A stretch of DNA of 54,248 nt from Bacillus carboniphilus (lineage in GTDB: Bacteria; Bacillota; Bacilli; Bacillales; JC228): the NCBI RefSeq assembly GCF_039522365.1, contig NZ_BAAADJ010000008.1, positions 1 through 54,248 on the forward strand. The letters run 5' to 3'. The notes under the pieces were generated by a model that was not told the DNA's origin, did no database searches, and worked only from the letters and a program-made list of their open reading frames with translations. The number at the start of each line of letters is the position of its first letter. The first letter of the stretch is position 1. Positions 19,637-29,200 of the stretch are shown here, piece after piece. The position numbers and the translations under genes were made by a program.

Positions 19637-19719
19637 AAAGATAAGGATTACGATAAAAGAATCAATCGTATCTTGCCAAATTCACGTTGTCTTGCACATT
19701 TATATGATGAGACAGCAAG

Positions 19720-20154
19720 TTACCCTCTTTTAGCACCTCTTCCGCCACGTTTAGATTCAGTGTGGCGTTTTAAAGAAGATAAACGATCTTCACTATCTTT
19801 TAGAAAACGCGCCATTTTTTGTTCAAAGTTCTCTTTGTTCGGGCGATCATTTCTTGATCGATCGTTACGTGAACGATCATTACCTCGAGGGCGTCCTCCA
19901 CGCGGTGGTGATGGTGGACGGTCTACCGCCTTCTTAATAGAAAGACCAATCTTCCCATCCTTCTCAACGTTAATAACCTTTACAGTCACCTGGTCATCAA
20001 CCTTCAGGTGTTCATTGATGTCTTTTACATAGTTGTCTGCAACCTCACTAATATGAACAAGTCCTGTTGAGCCGTCTGGCAACTCTACAAATGCTCCGAA
20101 GTGAGTAATGCCTGTTACCTTACCTTGTAACTTGCTGCCTACTTCAATTGACAT
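19720..20154 (-). CDS. yabR: S1-domain RNA-binding protein
   Basis: The 144-residue protein begins with one complete S1 RNA-binding domain (about 1-75, with GKVTGITHFGAFVEL and GLVHISEVAD). A basic, low-complexity tail follows with a repeated NDRSR motif, rich in R, G and D. The fold resembles the S1 domain of polynucleotide phosphorylase. The likely role is RNA binding with ribosomes or mRNA, but the target is unknown. It follows divIC as in B. subtilis. The repeated tail codons make small length changes between strains likely. Confidence 0.92.
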   Translation of the reverse strand: MSIEVGSKLQGKVTGITHFGAFVELPDGSTGLVHISEVADNYVKDINEHLKVDDQVTVKVINVEKDGKIGLSIKKAVDRPPSPPRGGRPRGNDRSRNDRSRNDRPNKENFEQKMARFLKDSEDRLSSLKRHTESKRGGRGAKRG

Positions 20155-20228
20155 AAAAAAGTGTTTCCTCCTTAAAGAATTAAAAGATCACAGTTATATT
20201 ATATTATATAAAAAGGGAGAAATAGGTG

Positions 20229-20636
20229 TCAATTAGAGGTATTTTCCTCTTCCTCTTCTTCTTCATCTTCAGGGAGTGCGAAAATAATCTCTTTTTCATC
20301 TGATAAGTAGTAATATTTTCTTGCTAACTGACCCAAATACTCATCATCGTTCAACATTTGGATCTGCTCCTCTAAGACCACTTGCTCTTCCTTGAGTTCT
20401 TCCAAATCATTTTGTAGTTTGTTTAGTTTGCTCTTTTTCTCATCTATGGCGGAGGCTTGTGAGAAAAGGGAAGATATTAAATATCCCGTTATCATTGTTG
20501 CCAACAATAAGAATGCTGTTAGTCGTCTAACCAAGTATTTCCTCTTAGTAGCATTTTGTTCAGAATACACAGCCTTTTCCTGAACATATTGTTCGTGAAT
20601 GGTTGTAACCTTTTCCCTAGAAGAGCGTCTTCCCAT
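20229..20636 (-). CDS. divIC: Cell-division protein DivIC
   Basis: Bitopic septum protein that works with FtsL and DivIB. The 135-residue protein has a basic cytoplasmic N-terminus (1-36), one membrane segment (about 38-58) and an outside coiled coil (about 62-105) typical of the FtsB/DivIC family. It ends in a strongly acidic glutamate run. AAAGGAGG precedes the ATG. It lies between yabQ and yabR as in B. subtilis. Confidence 0.94.
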   Translation of the reverse strand: MGRRSSREKVTTIHEQYVQEKAVYSEQNATKRKYLVRRLTAFLLLATMITGYLISSLFSQASAIDEKKSKLNKLQNDLEELKEEQVVLEEQIQMLNDDEYLGQLARKYYYLSDEKEIIFALPEDEEEEEEENTSN

Positions 20637-20651
20637 TTTCTCTCCTCCTTT

Positions 20652-21278
20652 CTATTTTTTATTTAGCCTTTTCAACAAGTGTTGTATAGTATTCTTACTT
20701 TTTTTATAGAATCCTGCTGATTTATCCATAAACTTCTCGACGGATTTTGTAACTCTTTTCGGGATTTTGCTCCAAATAAATCGAAACAAAGCGAATATTG
20801 GAGATAAAAATACTCTTATTATCCATAATAAGAATTTCCCTACCTGTTTGACAAGAGTAAATAATCCCTGACCTAAAAAAACAATGGTGGAAATGAAAAA
20901 TATAATGATTGCTTTTATTGGATTGTAAATAAGCTGGAAGAATATTTTCACTAGAAACTTCCATAGGTTAATTACAATTAAAATAATTTTTTCGAGCAAT
21001 CGCAAGTATAACCTCTTGAATAGACTCTGATAAGCAGCAAAACCACACAGTATGGCTAGGAATAAATAAAACCGTAATTCTCCGTGGTTTACTAAAAATA
21101 AGGCATAGAAGATAGAAAGCGTTTGTAGAATCCAAAAAAGAAGATCGTTCACAAAGACGATCCATCTTTTCCTCATTCCTCTTTTCAAGAAGCGATTATA
21201 CGTATCGAGAGCTGCCCCGAAAGCACTTCCCATACCTATCATGGCCAGCAGAGTATAAGCTTGAGTTGTCAGCGTCAT
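20652..21278 (-). CDS. yabQ: Sporulation membrane protein YabQ
   Basis: In B. subtilis YabQ is needed for cortex formation and localises to forespore membranes. The 208-residue protein has a short N-terminal hydrophobic segment with GMGSAFGAALD, more membrane segments through about residue 155, and a lysine-rich C-terminal tail. The start codon overlaps the yabP stop (ATGA), so the two are coupled. It is expressed with yabP in the mother cell in B. subtilis. Confidence 0.9.
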   Translation of the reverse strand: MTLTTQAYTLLAMIGMGSAFGAALDTYNRFLKRGMRKRWIVFVNDLLFWILQTLSIFYALFLVNHGELRFYLFLAILCGFAAYQSLFKRLYLRLLEKIILIVINLWKFLVKIFFQLIYNPIKAIIIFFISTIVFLGQGLFTLVKQVGKFLLWIIRVFLSPIFALFRFIWSKIPKRVTKSVEKFMDKSAGFYKKSKNTIQHLLKRLNKK

Positions 21279-21574
21279 TTGAACAACTTGCTAAAGAACC
21301 CTTTAGCTTTTTCTCCAGACTGCTGGTCAATGTATTCAAGGTCGAATACTTTTCCTTTAATGGATACAACGCCTTTATCTACATCTAAATTCTTCATTTG
21401 TAGGTTCTGCCCACGGATGGATAAAAAGCCCATCGAGGTCTCAAGTAAGAACTCTTCATTATCAAAGCTTTCTACTTGCTTTACTCCTGTAATATCAAGG
21501 AGCCTTCTTCCTCTCATAATTACGTCGTGGTCTGGTTGCGATGTGTTTTTGGATTGTTCATAGTATTGGCTCAC
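21275..21574 (-). CDS. yabP: Sporulation protein YabP
   Basis: A 99-residue protein of the YabP/YqfC family, needed for spore cortex formation in B. subtilis. Visible features are the conserved VIMRGRRLLDITGV and DLEYI segments and a predominantly beta pattern with no membrane segment. The start is GTG at 21574 with GAGGG six bases upstream. It overlaps yabQ by four bases. Confidence 0.92.
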   Translation of the reverse strand: MSQYYEQSKNTSQPDHDVIMRGRRLLDITGVKQVESFDNEEFLLETSMGFLSIRGQNLQMKNLDVDKGVVSIKGKVFDLEYIDQQSGEKAKGFFSKLFK

Positions 21575-21640
21575 CGTATTCCCTCACTTTCAAAAAGATC
21601 CATGACCTTTTTCAGGCACTTGTCCACATGGTTTTGTTTT

Positions 21641-21649
21641 ATATGTATG
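21641..21649 (-). promoter_or_regulatory. Possible sigma-E -10 for yabP
   Basis: Minus strand CATACATAT matches the sigma-E -10 consensus (CATACA-T) about 67 bases before yabP, where sigma-E control is known in B. subtilis. The -35 side is not convincing, so this rests mainly on the -10 and on context. Confidence 0.4.
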
Positions 21650-21688
21650 TGAGGGGGTGACTAATTAGAACAAGCCTTCTGAATTTCT

Positions 21689-21952
21689 TTAGTCCTGATT
21701 TAACCGCTGTTCAGACACAATACTATACATTTGGTCTGCTTCTTCTTTACGAGCGTTTTCTTTTACTTCATTAACTTGGACAGTTACGATTTTTTGGCCA
21801 AATCGAATGGAAAGTTCATCTCCTTCTTTTACAATTGAACTTGCCTTTGCTTCATTACCGTTAATCGTGATTCTCCCTTGTTCTGCAACCTCTTTTGCCA
21901 AAGTTCTTCTTTTAATCAATCTTGAAACTTTTAAAAATTTATCTAAACGCAT
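21689..21952 (-). CDS. rqcP: RqcP, S4-domain ribosome quality-control protein
   Basis: An 87-residue protein made of one S4 RNA-binding domain (MRLDKFLKVSRLIKRRTLAK at the start) and a short tail. In B. subtilis YabO/RqcP helps RqcH add alanine tails to stalled nascent chains on the 50S subunit. AGGAGAG precedes the ATG. It follows yabN by 15 bases. Confidence 0.93.
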   Translation of the reverse strand: MRLDKFLKVSRLIKRRTLAKEVAEQGRITINGNEAKASSIVKEGDELSIRFGQKIVTVQVNEVKENARKEEADQMYSIVSEQRLNQD

Positions 21953-21967
21953 TGGTTTCTCTCCTCG

Positions 21968-23443
21968 TTATGAATCTTTTCTTTCTAGTTTCTTCGCTTC
22001 GTCCCAAAAACGATCTAACTCAGTAAGGGAAAAGTCTTGAAAAGGTTTCCCCGACTGTCTTACTCTTTCCTCAACATGCTTAAATCTATTGATGAATTTT
22101 TGATTCGTCATTCTCAGGGCGTCTTCTGGGTGGATTTTTGTTAATCTAGCTACATTCACAATGGCAAACATGAGATCCCCAAGTTCCCCAGCTAGTGTAT
22201 GATCATCTATTTTAGATTGCAATATTTCTTCTTCGAGTTCTTGTATTTCTTCTTTTACTTTTAGCAGTGCTGGAGACACTTCATCCCAATCAAAACCTAC
22301 TTTACTTGCTTTTTTTTGAATCTCATAGGCTTTTATTAAGCTAGGTAATCCCTTTTCAATATCATCTAATAGAGATTGTGTAAGTAGCCCTTGTCCCTTT
22401 TCTTTCGCTTTTATTTCTTGCCAGTTAGTAAGAACGTCTTCTACGCTTTCTACATCTGTTTCGCCGAAGACATGGGGATGGCGCCTAACCATCTTACTAC
22501 TAATGGAAGAAATAACATCTCGAATCGTAAAGAATCCCTCATCTTCTCCAATTTGTGCATGCAACAGGACTTGTAGAAGAACGTCTCCAAGTTCCTCTAC
22601 TAAGTGATCAACATCACCTGTATCTATAGCCTCTAAGACTTCGTATGCCTCTTCAATTAAATACGGTTTTAATGATACATGAGTTTGCTTTTGGTCCCAT
22701 GGACATCCATCTGGGCCTCTAAGTGTTGCAATAATCTGTTTAAATGTAGAAAACTCATGATAAAGTAGATCTTCTTTTTTAACTGGTGGAACGTATACAC
22801 TTGTAAGATTATGAAAAATAGCTTGGTGATCCAGTTCATATAGCTCAAGTTTATATACTTTTTCCTGTTCTAGTCCAGCATTCGCTACTACCATTACTGG
22901 ATAGTCGTGAGGTAAAACCTCTAATAATGATAGCTTTACATGCGAAGCCACAAACTGATCATACACTTGTCCAATAATCTGATGCTTCCTTAAATCTATT
23001 TCATCTTGATTCAATGAAGATCCATCCAGTAATTGAAATCCGTCAATCGGATCCACCTGAATAGCTTGAAACATAGGGTCCAAAAAACTTTGGCCACCCT
23101 TTATCTCAACCTGTATGCCCTTTTCATTCTCTAATAATAGCTGTACAGTTTTTTCAGCAACCATTGGGTGCCCAGGAACAGCGTATATAATATCTGCTTC
23201 TTCAGCAAGACTTAAGAGCTGTTCCACCATGTCTATATAGACAGGTTCAAATTCATCATATTTTTCATAAATGGAATCAAAGCTTACAAAGGTTAATCCT
23301 TCTGATGCAAGGTCTTCTACAACAGGGTGTTTTTTTGTTCTTAGGTAAATGGGCTTTTTCTGTTTAAGTAATTTATATACCCCAAGAGTTAATTGGTCTA
23401 ACCCACCTGCTCCAAGACCCACAATGGTAATTTTTCCGTTCAT
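21968..23443 (-). CDS. yabN: Tetrapyrrole methylase-like / MazG pyrophosphohydrolase fusion
   Basis: A two-domain, 491-residue protein. The N-terminal half (about 1-220) is a tetrapyrrole methylase fold (IVGLGAGGLDQLTLG, and AVPGHPMVAEK). The C-terminal half contains two MazG-like units: the first has CPWDQKQTH and EEAYEVLEAID with EELGDVLLQ, the second GFDWDEV with ELGDLMFA. The acidic metal-binding residues are intact, so nucleotide pyrophosphohydrolase activity is expected. The substrate of the methylase-like half is unknown. AAGGAG precedes the ATG. Confidence 0.94.
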   Translation of the reverse strand: MNGKITIVGLGAGGLDQLTLGVYKLLKQKKPIYLRTKKHPVVEDLASEGLTFVSFDSIYEKYDEFEPVYIDMVEQLLSLAEEADIIYAVPGHPMVAEKTVQLLLENEKGIQVEIKGGQSFLDPMFQAIQVDPIDGFQLLDGSSLNQDEIDLRKHQIIGQVYDQFVASHVKLSLLEVLPHDYPVMVVANAGLEQEKVYKLELYELDHQAIFHNLTSVYVPPVKKEDLLYHEFSTFKQIIATLRGPDGCPWDQKQTHVSLKPYLIEEAYEVLEAIDTGDVDHLVEELGDVLLQVLLHAQIGEDEGFFTIRDVISSISSKMVRRHPHVFGETDVESVEDVLTNWQEIKAKEKGQGLLTQSLLDDIEKGLPSLIKAYEIQKKASKVGFDWDEVSPALLKVKEEIQELEEEILQSKIDDHTLAGELGDLMFAIVNVARLTKIHPEDALRMTNQKFINRFKHVEERVRQSGKPFQDFSLTELDRFWDEAKKLERKDS

Positions 23444-23499
23444 ATCGTTACTCCTTACTAAAAGGCTCGTTCAAAGGTTTATCACCAAACCCTGCATTA

Positions 23500-25065
23500 T
23501 TAACGAGCCTTGAAAGAATATTTTTTCATGTGCTTTCCGAATGGTATATGTACTAACTCTTCCTCTTCAAAAATCCTAAATCTCCCTATTAACCAAAGAT
23601 ATACAAAGCCGCCTACAACACAACTCAGCATTGTTTGGATAGTTGATTGTATCCGGGAATGTGACACTAGCCATGTGAGGTCATTCAGAAGTTGTAGGGA
23701 CAACCATACAGTAGCAGCCATGATGAGATTGGCCATTAGAACTTTTAGATGAAAATAAGAGGATACACCTTTTAAAAGTCCTTGGTGCCACAACCAATTA
23801 GCCATCCATCCCAATAAAATAACTAGACTGAGTACCGTTGCGAGTGCAGAACCCATTGTCCCAAGAAAAGGGATCAATATGTAATTAAATCCTACTTTAG
23901 CCAAGAAGGTGCCCATGCATACAAAGACTAATGGACGATAATATCCTAAACCTTGCATAATACCAAAGCTTGTCATAATGACCGATCCTAAAAACACGGA
24001 TACCGTTAAAATCATTAAGACCTTCTTTCCACTAGCAGTTTGAAATAACATCTCATTTAAAGGTTCCATAATCATCATGTAACCCACGGATGCAGCAAGC
24101 CCTATGACAATACTTACTTTGATTGAAAGCTTTACATACTTCTTTATTTCATGATGCTCTTGTTTAGCTTGAAGCTTGGCCAGACCAGGGACTAAGGCTA
24201 GTGAAAAAGAAGTAGCCAACACTACACCTAACTGTATTAACGGCTGTCCACGATCATAAACCCCTTTTAATTCTTTTGCGATTTGGGGGTCTTGGCCACT
24301 CGTAACCATTATAGGGTACAACTGAAGGGAATCCGCTAATTGTAGAAAGACAAAAAGAAGACCATTAATCGAAAAAATGAATCCAAGAACCATAAAATTC
24401 TTCGCAATCTTCCAATTGAATTGGAAATATCTCCACTCTAATAGCTTTCCCCAAGAAGTATAGCTATATAGAATAATTAACGCCATAACACCGCCTGTAA
24501 TGGAGCCAAAAACCGCGACATTTCCCACATCATATAAGTCCGCATCAGTACTAGTCAGTACATATGCTCCCGCTAATATAGTGACCACCCTTACAAGTTG
24601 CTCCCCTACCTGAGATAAGGCTGTGGGGAACATGTTTCCCTTACCTTGAAATAAACCTCTTCTAAACGAAATAAAGGGAAATAGCAACCATAAATAAGAT
24701 AAAGTCTTAAACAAGGGTGATAATTGATCATCCTTCATCCACCTCGCCAATGTATCTGCTCCGATGTTCAAAAGAAGAAATCCTACTACAGAAATCATAA
24801 CAAGACTTGAAAATATACTCGTAAAGTCCCTATCTTTATTTTCATTATTTTCCACATATAACTTAGAAAAGGCCATTGGAAAGCCGTACATCATAAAAGC
24901 GATAATGATCCCGTAAAAGGGATACACTTGTTGATAAATATAAAAACCGTGATCACCTACTAGGTTTTGAAAGGGAACTCTATATACAGCACTTAAGATT
25001 TTTGTAAAAATTCCTGCAATTGATAAAATAAAGGCTCCCTTAATCCACGGATTGACACCTGACAT
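23500..25065 (-). CDS. yabM: MATE/MVF-family flippase-like membrane protein
   Basis: A 521-residue polytopic protein with about 14 hydrophobic segments and the MOP-superfamily polysaccharide-transport pattern (GAFILSIAGIFTKILSAVYR at the N-terminus, RRGLFQGKGNM near 150). It belongs with SpoVB, MurJ-like and Wzx-like transporters. In B. subtilis the gene at this place is yabM. Likely role: moving lipid-linked wall intermediates; substrate unknown. GGGGTAG lies before the ATG. The C-terminus is basic. Confidence 0.88.
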   Translation of the reverse strand: MSGVNPWIKGAFILSIAGIFTKILSAVYRVPFQNLVGDHGFYIYQQVYPFYGIIIAFMMYGFPMAFSKLYVENNENKDRDFTSIFSSLVMISVVGFLLLNIGADTLARWMKDDQLSPLFKTLSYLWLLFPFISFRRGLFQGKGNMFPTALSQVGEQLVRVVTILAGAYVLTSTDADLYDVGNVAVFGSITGGVMALIILYSYTSWGKLLEWRYFQFNWKIAKNFMVLGFIFSINGLLFVFLQLADSLQLYPIMVTSGQDPQIAKELKGVYDRGQPLIQLGVVLATSFSLALVPGLAKLQAKQEHHEIKKYVKLSIKVSIVIGLAASVGYMMIMEPLNEMLFQTASGKKVLMILTVSVFLGSVIMTSFGIMQGLGYYRPLVFVCMGTFLAKVGFNYILIPFLGTMGSALATVLSLVILLGWMANWLWHQGLLKGVSSYFHLKVLMANLIMAATVWLSLQLLNDLTWLVSHSRIQSTIQTMLSCVVGGFVYLWLIGRFRIFEEEELVHIPFGKHMKKYSFKAR

Positions 25066-25184
25066 ATTTCTACCCCTGTTCCTAACTCATGTACAGAGTA
25101 TTATAGCATGGTAACAAGTTCCAATCATACTAGAGAATCACCAATTACCGTTACTTTCTGGACTTTATTAGAAGGAAAGAACAA

Positions 25185-25300
25185 ATGCGCAAGCGCCTCG
25201 ATCAGCCCCGACAAGCACAAGACAAGCCGGCGAGAAGGTTGCTCTTTAACCTTCTTGACGGCTTGGCTTGTGACCTCGAGGGGCTAGGCGCTGGAGCTGG
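25185..25300. repeat. Dispersed hairpin repeat, copy 2
   Basis: Same family as 15016-15110. The outer arms AAGCGCCTCG (25191) and GGGGCTAGGCGCT pair, with GCCCCG against CGAGGGGC. The inner stems differ from copy 1 in sequence but again pair: ACAAGCCGG with CGGCTTGG, and GAGAAGGTT with AACCTTCTT. The remaining parts of gap 25066-25399 are the yabM upstream region, of which I can say nothing, and the spoVT terminator. Confidence 0.78.
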
Positions 25301-25361
25301 CCGGAGACCCATTTCATGCAAAGTTATACACAAGCGGCGATTTTATAATTTCCTAAACAAT

Positions 25362-25391
25362 GAAAAAAGACAGCACACGCTGCCTTTTTTC
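25362..25391 (-). terminator. spoVT terminator
   Basis: Minus strand AAAAGGCAGC, GTGT loop, GCTGTCTTTT and a T run, nine bases past the spoVT stop. The A and T tracts on both sides would allow it to work in both directions. Confidence 0.85.
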
Positions 25392-25399
25392 ATTCAAAC

Positions 25400-25936
25400 C
25401 TATTGCTCCATTTGTCTAGCTAAAAAGCCTGCAGCTGTTTCCACTGCTTTTTGTTCTACTTCCCCAACTGTGCCTTCTTTAGAGAAAATAATGACCGCAC
25501 CGATTGGATCTCCATTAGCTACAATTGGTCCCGCTGTATAGGAATTTAACGTTTCTGAATGACCATCTACAAGGGCAACCTCACTTTGCTGTGTCACTAA
25601 CACAGAGCTTCGATCATCCATTATTTTTTCTACGACTTCACTAATGTTTTTATTCATATACTCTTTCTTGGAGCCGCCTGATACTGCAATAACCATATCA
25701 CGGTCACATATAATGACTGGATTTCCTAAACTATCATAGAGTGCTTCAGCATATTCTTTCGCAAAATCACTTAATTCACTTATTGGTGAATACTTCTTTA
25801 AAATAACTTCTCCATCGCGATCTACGAAGATCTCTAAAGGATCCCCTTCACGAATTCGTAATGTTCTTCTAATTTCTTTTGGAATGACGACTCGTCCTAA
25901 ATCATCAATACGTCGAACGATACCAGTTGCTTTCAT
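25400..25936 (-). CDS. spoVT: Stage V sporulation regulator SpoVT
   Basis: Forespore transcription factor that tunes sigma-G genes. The 178-residue protein has an N-terminal AbrB-type swapped-hairpin DNA-binding domain (ATGIVRRIDDLGRVVIPKEI) and a C-terminal GAF-like domain that ends EVEQKAVETAAGFLA. A GAGG nine bases before the ATG at 25936 and the family start MKATGIV fix the start; an ATG seven codons upstream has no ribosome site. The AbrB domain is close to that of abrB at 45587, a paralogue in this window. Confidence 0.96.
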   Translation of the reverse strand: MKATGIVRRIDDLGRVVIPKEIRRTLRIREGDPLEIFVDRDGEVILKKYSPISELSDFAKEYAEALYDSLGNPVIICDRDMVIAVSGGSKKEYMNKNISEVVEKIMDDRSSVLVTQQSEVALVDGHSETLNSYTAGPIVANGDPIGAVIIFSKEGTVGEVEQKAVETAAGFLARQMEQ

Positions 25937-26204
25937 CTTATGCTGCCTCACTTTCATCTGTTGGTTATGTTCAGTAAAGAATTGTTTTCAAATTTTACAA
26001 TTCATTACCTTATTTGACCTTAGTATTTTTCATATGGAAAGTTCTATACATTTCACAACATATTTTCTTTCCTTTTATAAAACATGGAAATAACGGAACA
26101 ATTCCCCAGCGGTTGGAATGTACCTTTTATTTACCCATATTACCAACAGTTAAACAGCTTAGACGGTTACAACTACGTTACACTTTTATTGCATGGTTTC
26201 ATCA

Positions 26205-29200
26205 TTATGAAACATAATCTTTTTCTTTTAAGGATTCAGCCATTCCAATAACCAGTTCATCTAATATCCCAAGCCATTCATCCGGTTTCATCCTTTGGAT
26301 ATGGAGGACGACCTTCAATTGAGATCCTTCCATCCCTAATCCTACTTTTCTTCCATATTTCCCTGTCATCATAAATAGCTTTTGCCCATCTACTAATTGG
26401 CTTCCAACTTCCGTAACGGTAATGGTTATAGAGTCCTTTACTTGTTTAATGTTTTCAATTTTAACTTGAGCAGCTCTGACCTTGATTTCTGAAACAGTAA
26501 ATAATCTCTGAACCTCGATTGGGTAATCACCAAATCTGTCAGTCATTTCTTCTTTCAGTTCTTCTACTTCCTCAAGTGAAGTGAGAGAACGGAATCGTTT
26601 ATACATTTCAATCTTTTGCTGTCCATCAGGAATATAAGCATCTGGAATATAAGCATCTATTTCTAAATCTATTTCAATCGTAACCTTTTCTTGCTTTTCT
26701 TCACTCGGGCCTCGCCTTTGTTCAATGGCTTCCTTCAACATTTCAGAATATAAATCAAATCCAACGGAGTCAATAAACCCGTGTTGTTGTGCTCCAAGTA
26801 GATTTCCCGCTCCACGAATGGACAAATCTCTCATGGCAATTTTAAAACCAGAGCCTAGTTCAGTGAACTCCTTGATTGCCTGAAGTCGTTTTTCAGCTAC
26901 TTCTGTTAAGACCTTATCCCTTCTGTAGGTAAAGTAGGCATAGGCTACACGATTGGTTCTCCCTACTCTCCCTCTAAGCTGGTAAAGCTGAGATAACCCC
27001 ATCTTATCTGCATCATGGACAATTAACGTATTCACGTTCGGGATATCGACGCCTGTTTCAATAATGGTTGTACTCACTAATACGTCTGCTTCGCCTTCTA
27101 TAAAACTTAAAATGACCGACTCCAACTCTGTTTCTGTCATTTTTCCATGTGCATAAACCACTTTGGCCTCTGGGACTAGCATAGAAATCTCTTCAGCTTT
27201 TCTTTCAATATCTTCTACTCGGTTATATAGAAAATAAACTTGACCGTCCCTTGATAGCTCTCGTTCAATAGCTTCTCTAACAAGCGAACCATTGTATTCC
27301 ATGACATATGTTTGAACAGGGAAGCGGTTTTCTGGTGGCGTTTCTATAACAGAGAGATCCCTTACGCCTAGCATAGACATATGAAGCGTTCTCGGTATTG
27401 GGGTTGCCGTTAGTGTGAGAACATCTACATTTGCTTTTAATTGCTTGATTTTCTCCTTATGCGTAACTCCGAACCTTTGTTCTTCATCAATAATGAGCAA
27501 GCCTAAATCATGGTACTGAATATCTTTTGATAGAATTCGATGAGTACCTACAACAATATCAACAGTACCGTTTTTTAACCCTTTAACCGTCTCTTGCTGT
27601 TGTTTACGGGATCTAAATCGACTCATTAGACCTATATTGATAGGAAAATCCTGATATCTTTCACGCATGGTCTCGTAGTGCTGCTGTGCAAGAATAGTAG
27701 TCGGTACAAGAAAAGCTACCTGTTTACCATCCATAACTGCTTTAAATGCCGCGCGAATTGCGACTTCTGTCTTTCCGTAACCTACATCACCACATAATAA
27801 CCGATCCATAGGCCGTTCTCTTTCCATATCCTTTTTTATCTCAAATATAGATCTTAGTTGGTCTTCTGTTTCTTGATAAGGAAAGCTTGTTTCAAATTCT
27901 CTCTGGAGATCACTATCTGGTGAAAAGGCGTACCCTTTGGATGCTTCCCTTTCTGCATACAGTTTAATAAGGTCATCTGCAATATCTTGGACAGATGATT
28001 CAACCTTCTTTTTCACCCGCTTCCAATCACTACCTCCAAGCTTATATATCTTGGGCTCCTTACTTTCAGATCCAACGTATTTCTGAATGAGATCAATCTG
28101 TTCAATCGGGACAAATAACTTATCATCGCCTTGATAGCGTATGTGGAGGTAGTCTTTGTGGACCCCGTTAATTTCTAACGTTTCAATTCCTAAATATTTA
28201 CCAATCCCATGATTAACATGGACGACATAGTCGCCCGTTTTTAGTTCTGAATAATTTTTAATTCTTTCAGCGTTAGATAGCTTCTGTTTGCGTGTTGATT
28301 TTCTTGTTCTCTTCTGAAAAAGTTCTTCCTCTGTAATCAGAGCTAATTTATGAAGTGGTAACTCAAATCCACTTTGGAGCGGCGCATGAGCAATTTGTGT
28401 TTTACCCTTCACTAACTTGGATGAGTCTTTGAGGAGAAGCAACTCTATTTCATAATCATTCAATACTCGCTCAAGCTTCTTAACTCTCTCTTCATCTGAA
28501 CCTGTAAAAATAACAGTAAACCCACTTTTCTGCCATCGACCCAGCTCTTGCTTTAATAAATTCATTTGACCATGAAAGTGCTGCATTGGTTTACACGAAA
28601 AACTCACAATATTTTGCGGGCTTGAATTTGGAACATGCTTTAAGAAGAGCGATAGATACAAGATTAGGCTTCGGCTACCTTTAATACAAGCATCCAATGA
28701 GTGTGAGAAAGAAATATCGTGTATCATTTTTCCTTCAGATAAAAGACCGGTATACCAGTCTAGCTCTTCTTTTTCTAACGTCTGATTGGTCTCTACTATG
28801 CGGTTATATTCGTCTATAAATAGGATTGCATCTGCTGGTGCATAATCTAGTAAACTTGCAGGATGCTCAAACGCTAAGGAAAGGTACCGATATGTATATT
28901 CATCTTTATGCTGATGGATTCTCTCGAGCTCCATAGAAATATGTTCTACTAATTTTCTTTTAACCTGATCATCCTTTAGCTTCTTTAAACTCTTCGCTCT
29001 ACCTTCCTCTAAGCCATTAGTCATCCGTTGTAGGTGCTGTTCATTTAGTACAGCTTCTTGTGCCGGTCCAATCGTCACATGTTTCAGCTTATTTTTTGAC
29101 CTTTGATCTTCAATGGAAAAAGTACGAATGGAATCTATTTCAGTATCAAATAACTCTATTCTATATGGATCCTCATCCGTTAAAGTATATAAATCGAGTA

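Noticed and set aside
19544-20032. A 162-codon plus-strand frame opposite yabR
   Set aside because: It is antisense to the S1-domain gene and rich in residues that arise from the reverse of the RG-rich tail. There is no ribosome site and no family resemblance.
25185-25541. A 118-codon plus-strand frame over the repeat and spoVT end
   Set aside because: It runs through a structured repeat, a terminator and antisense spoVT. It has no start signals.
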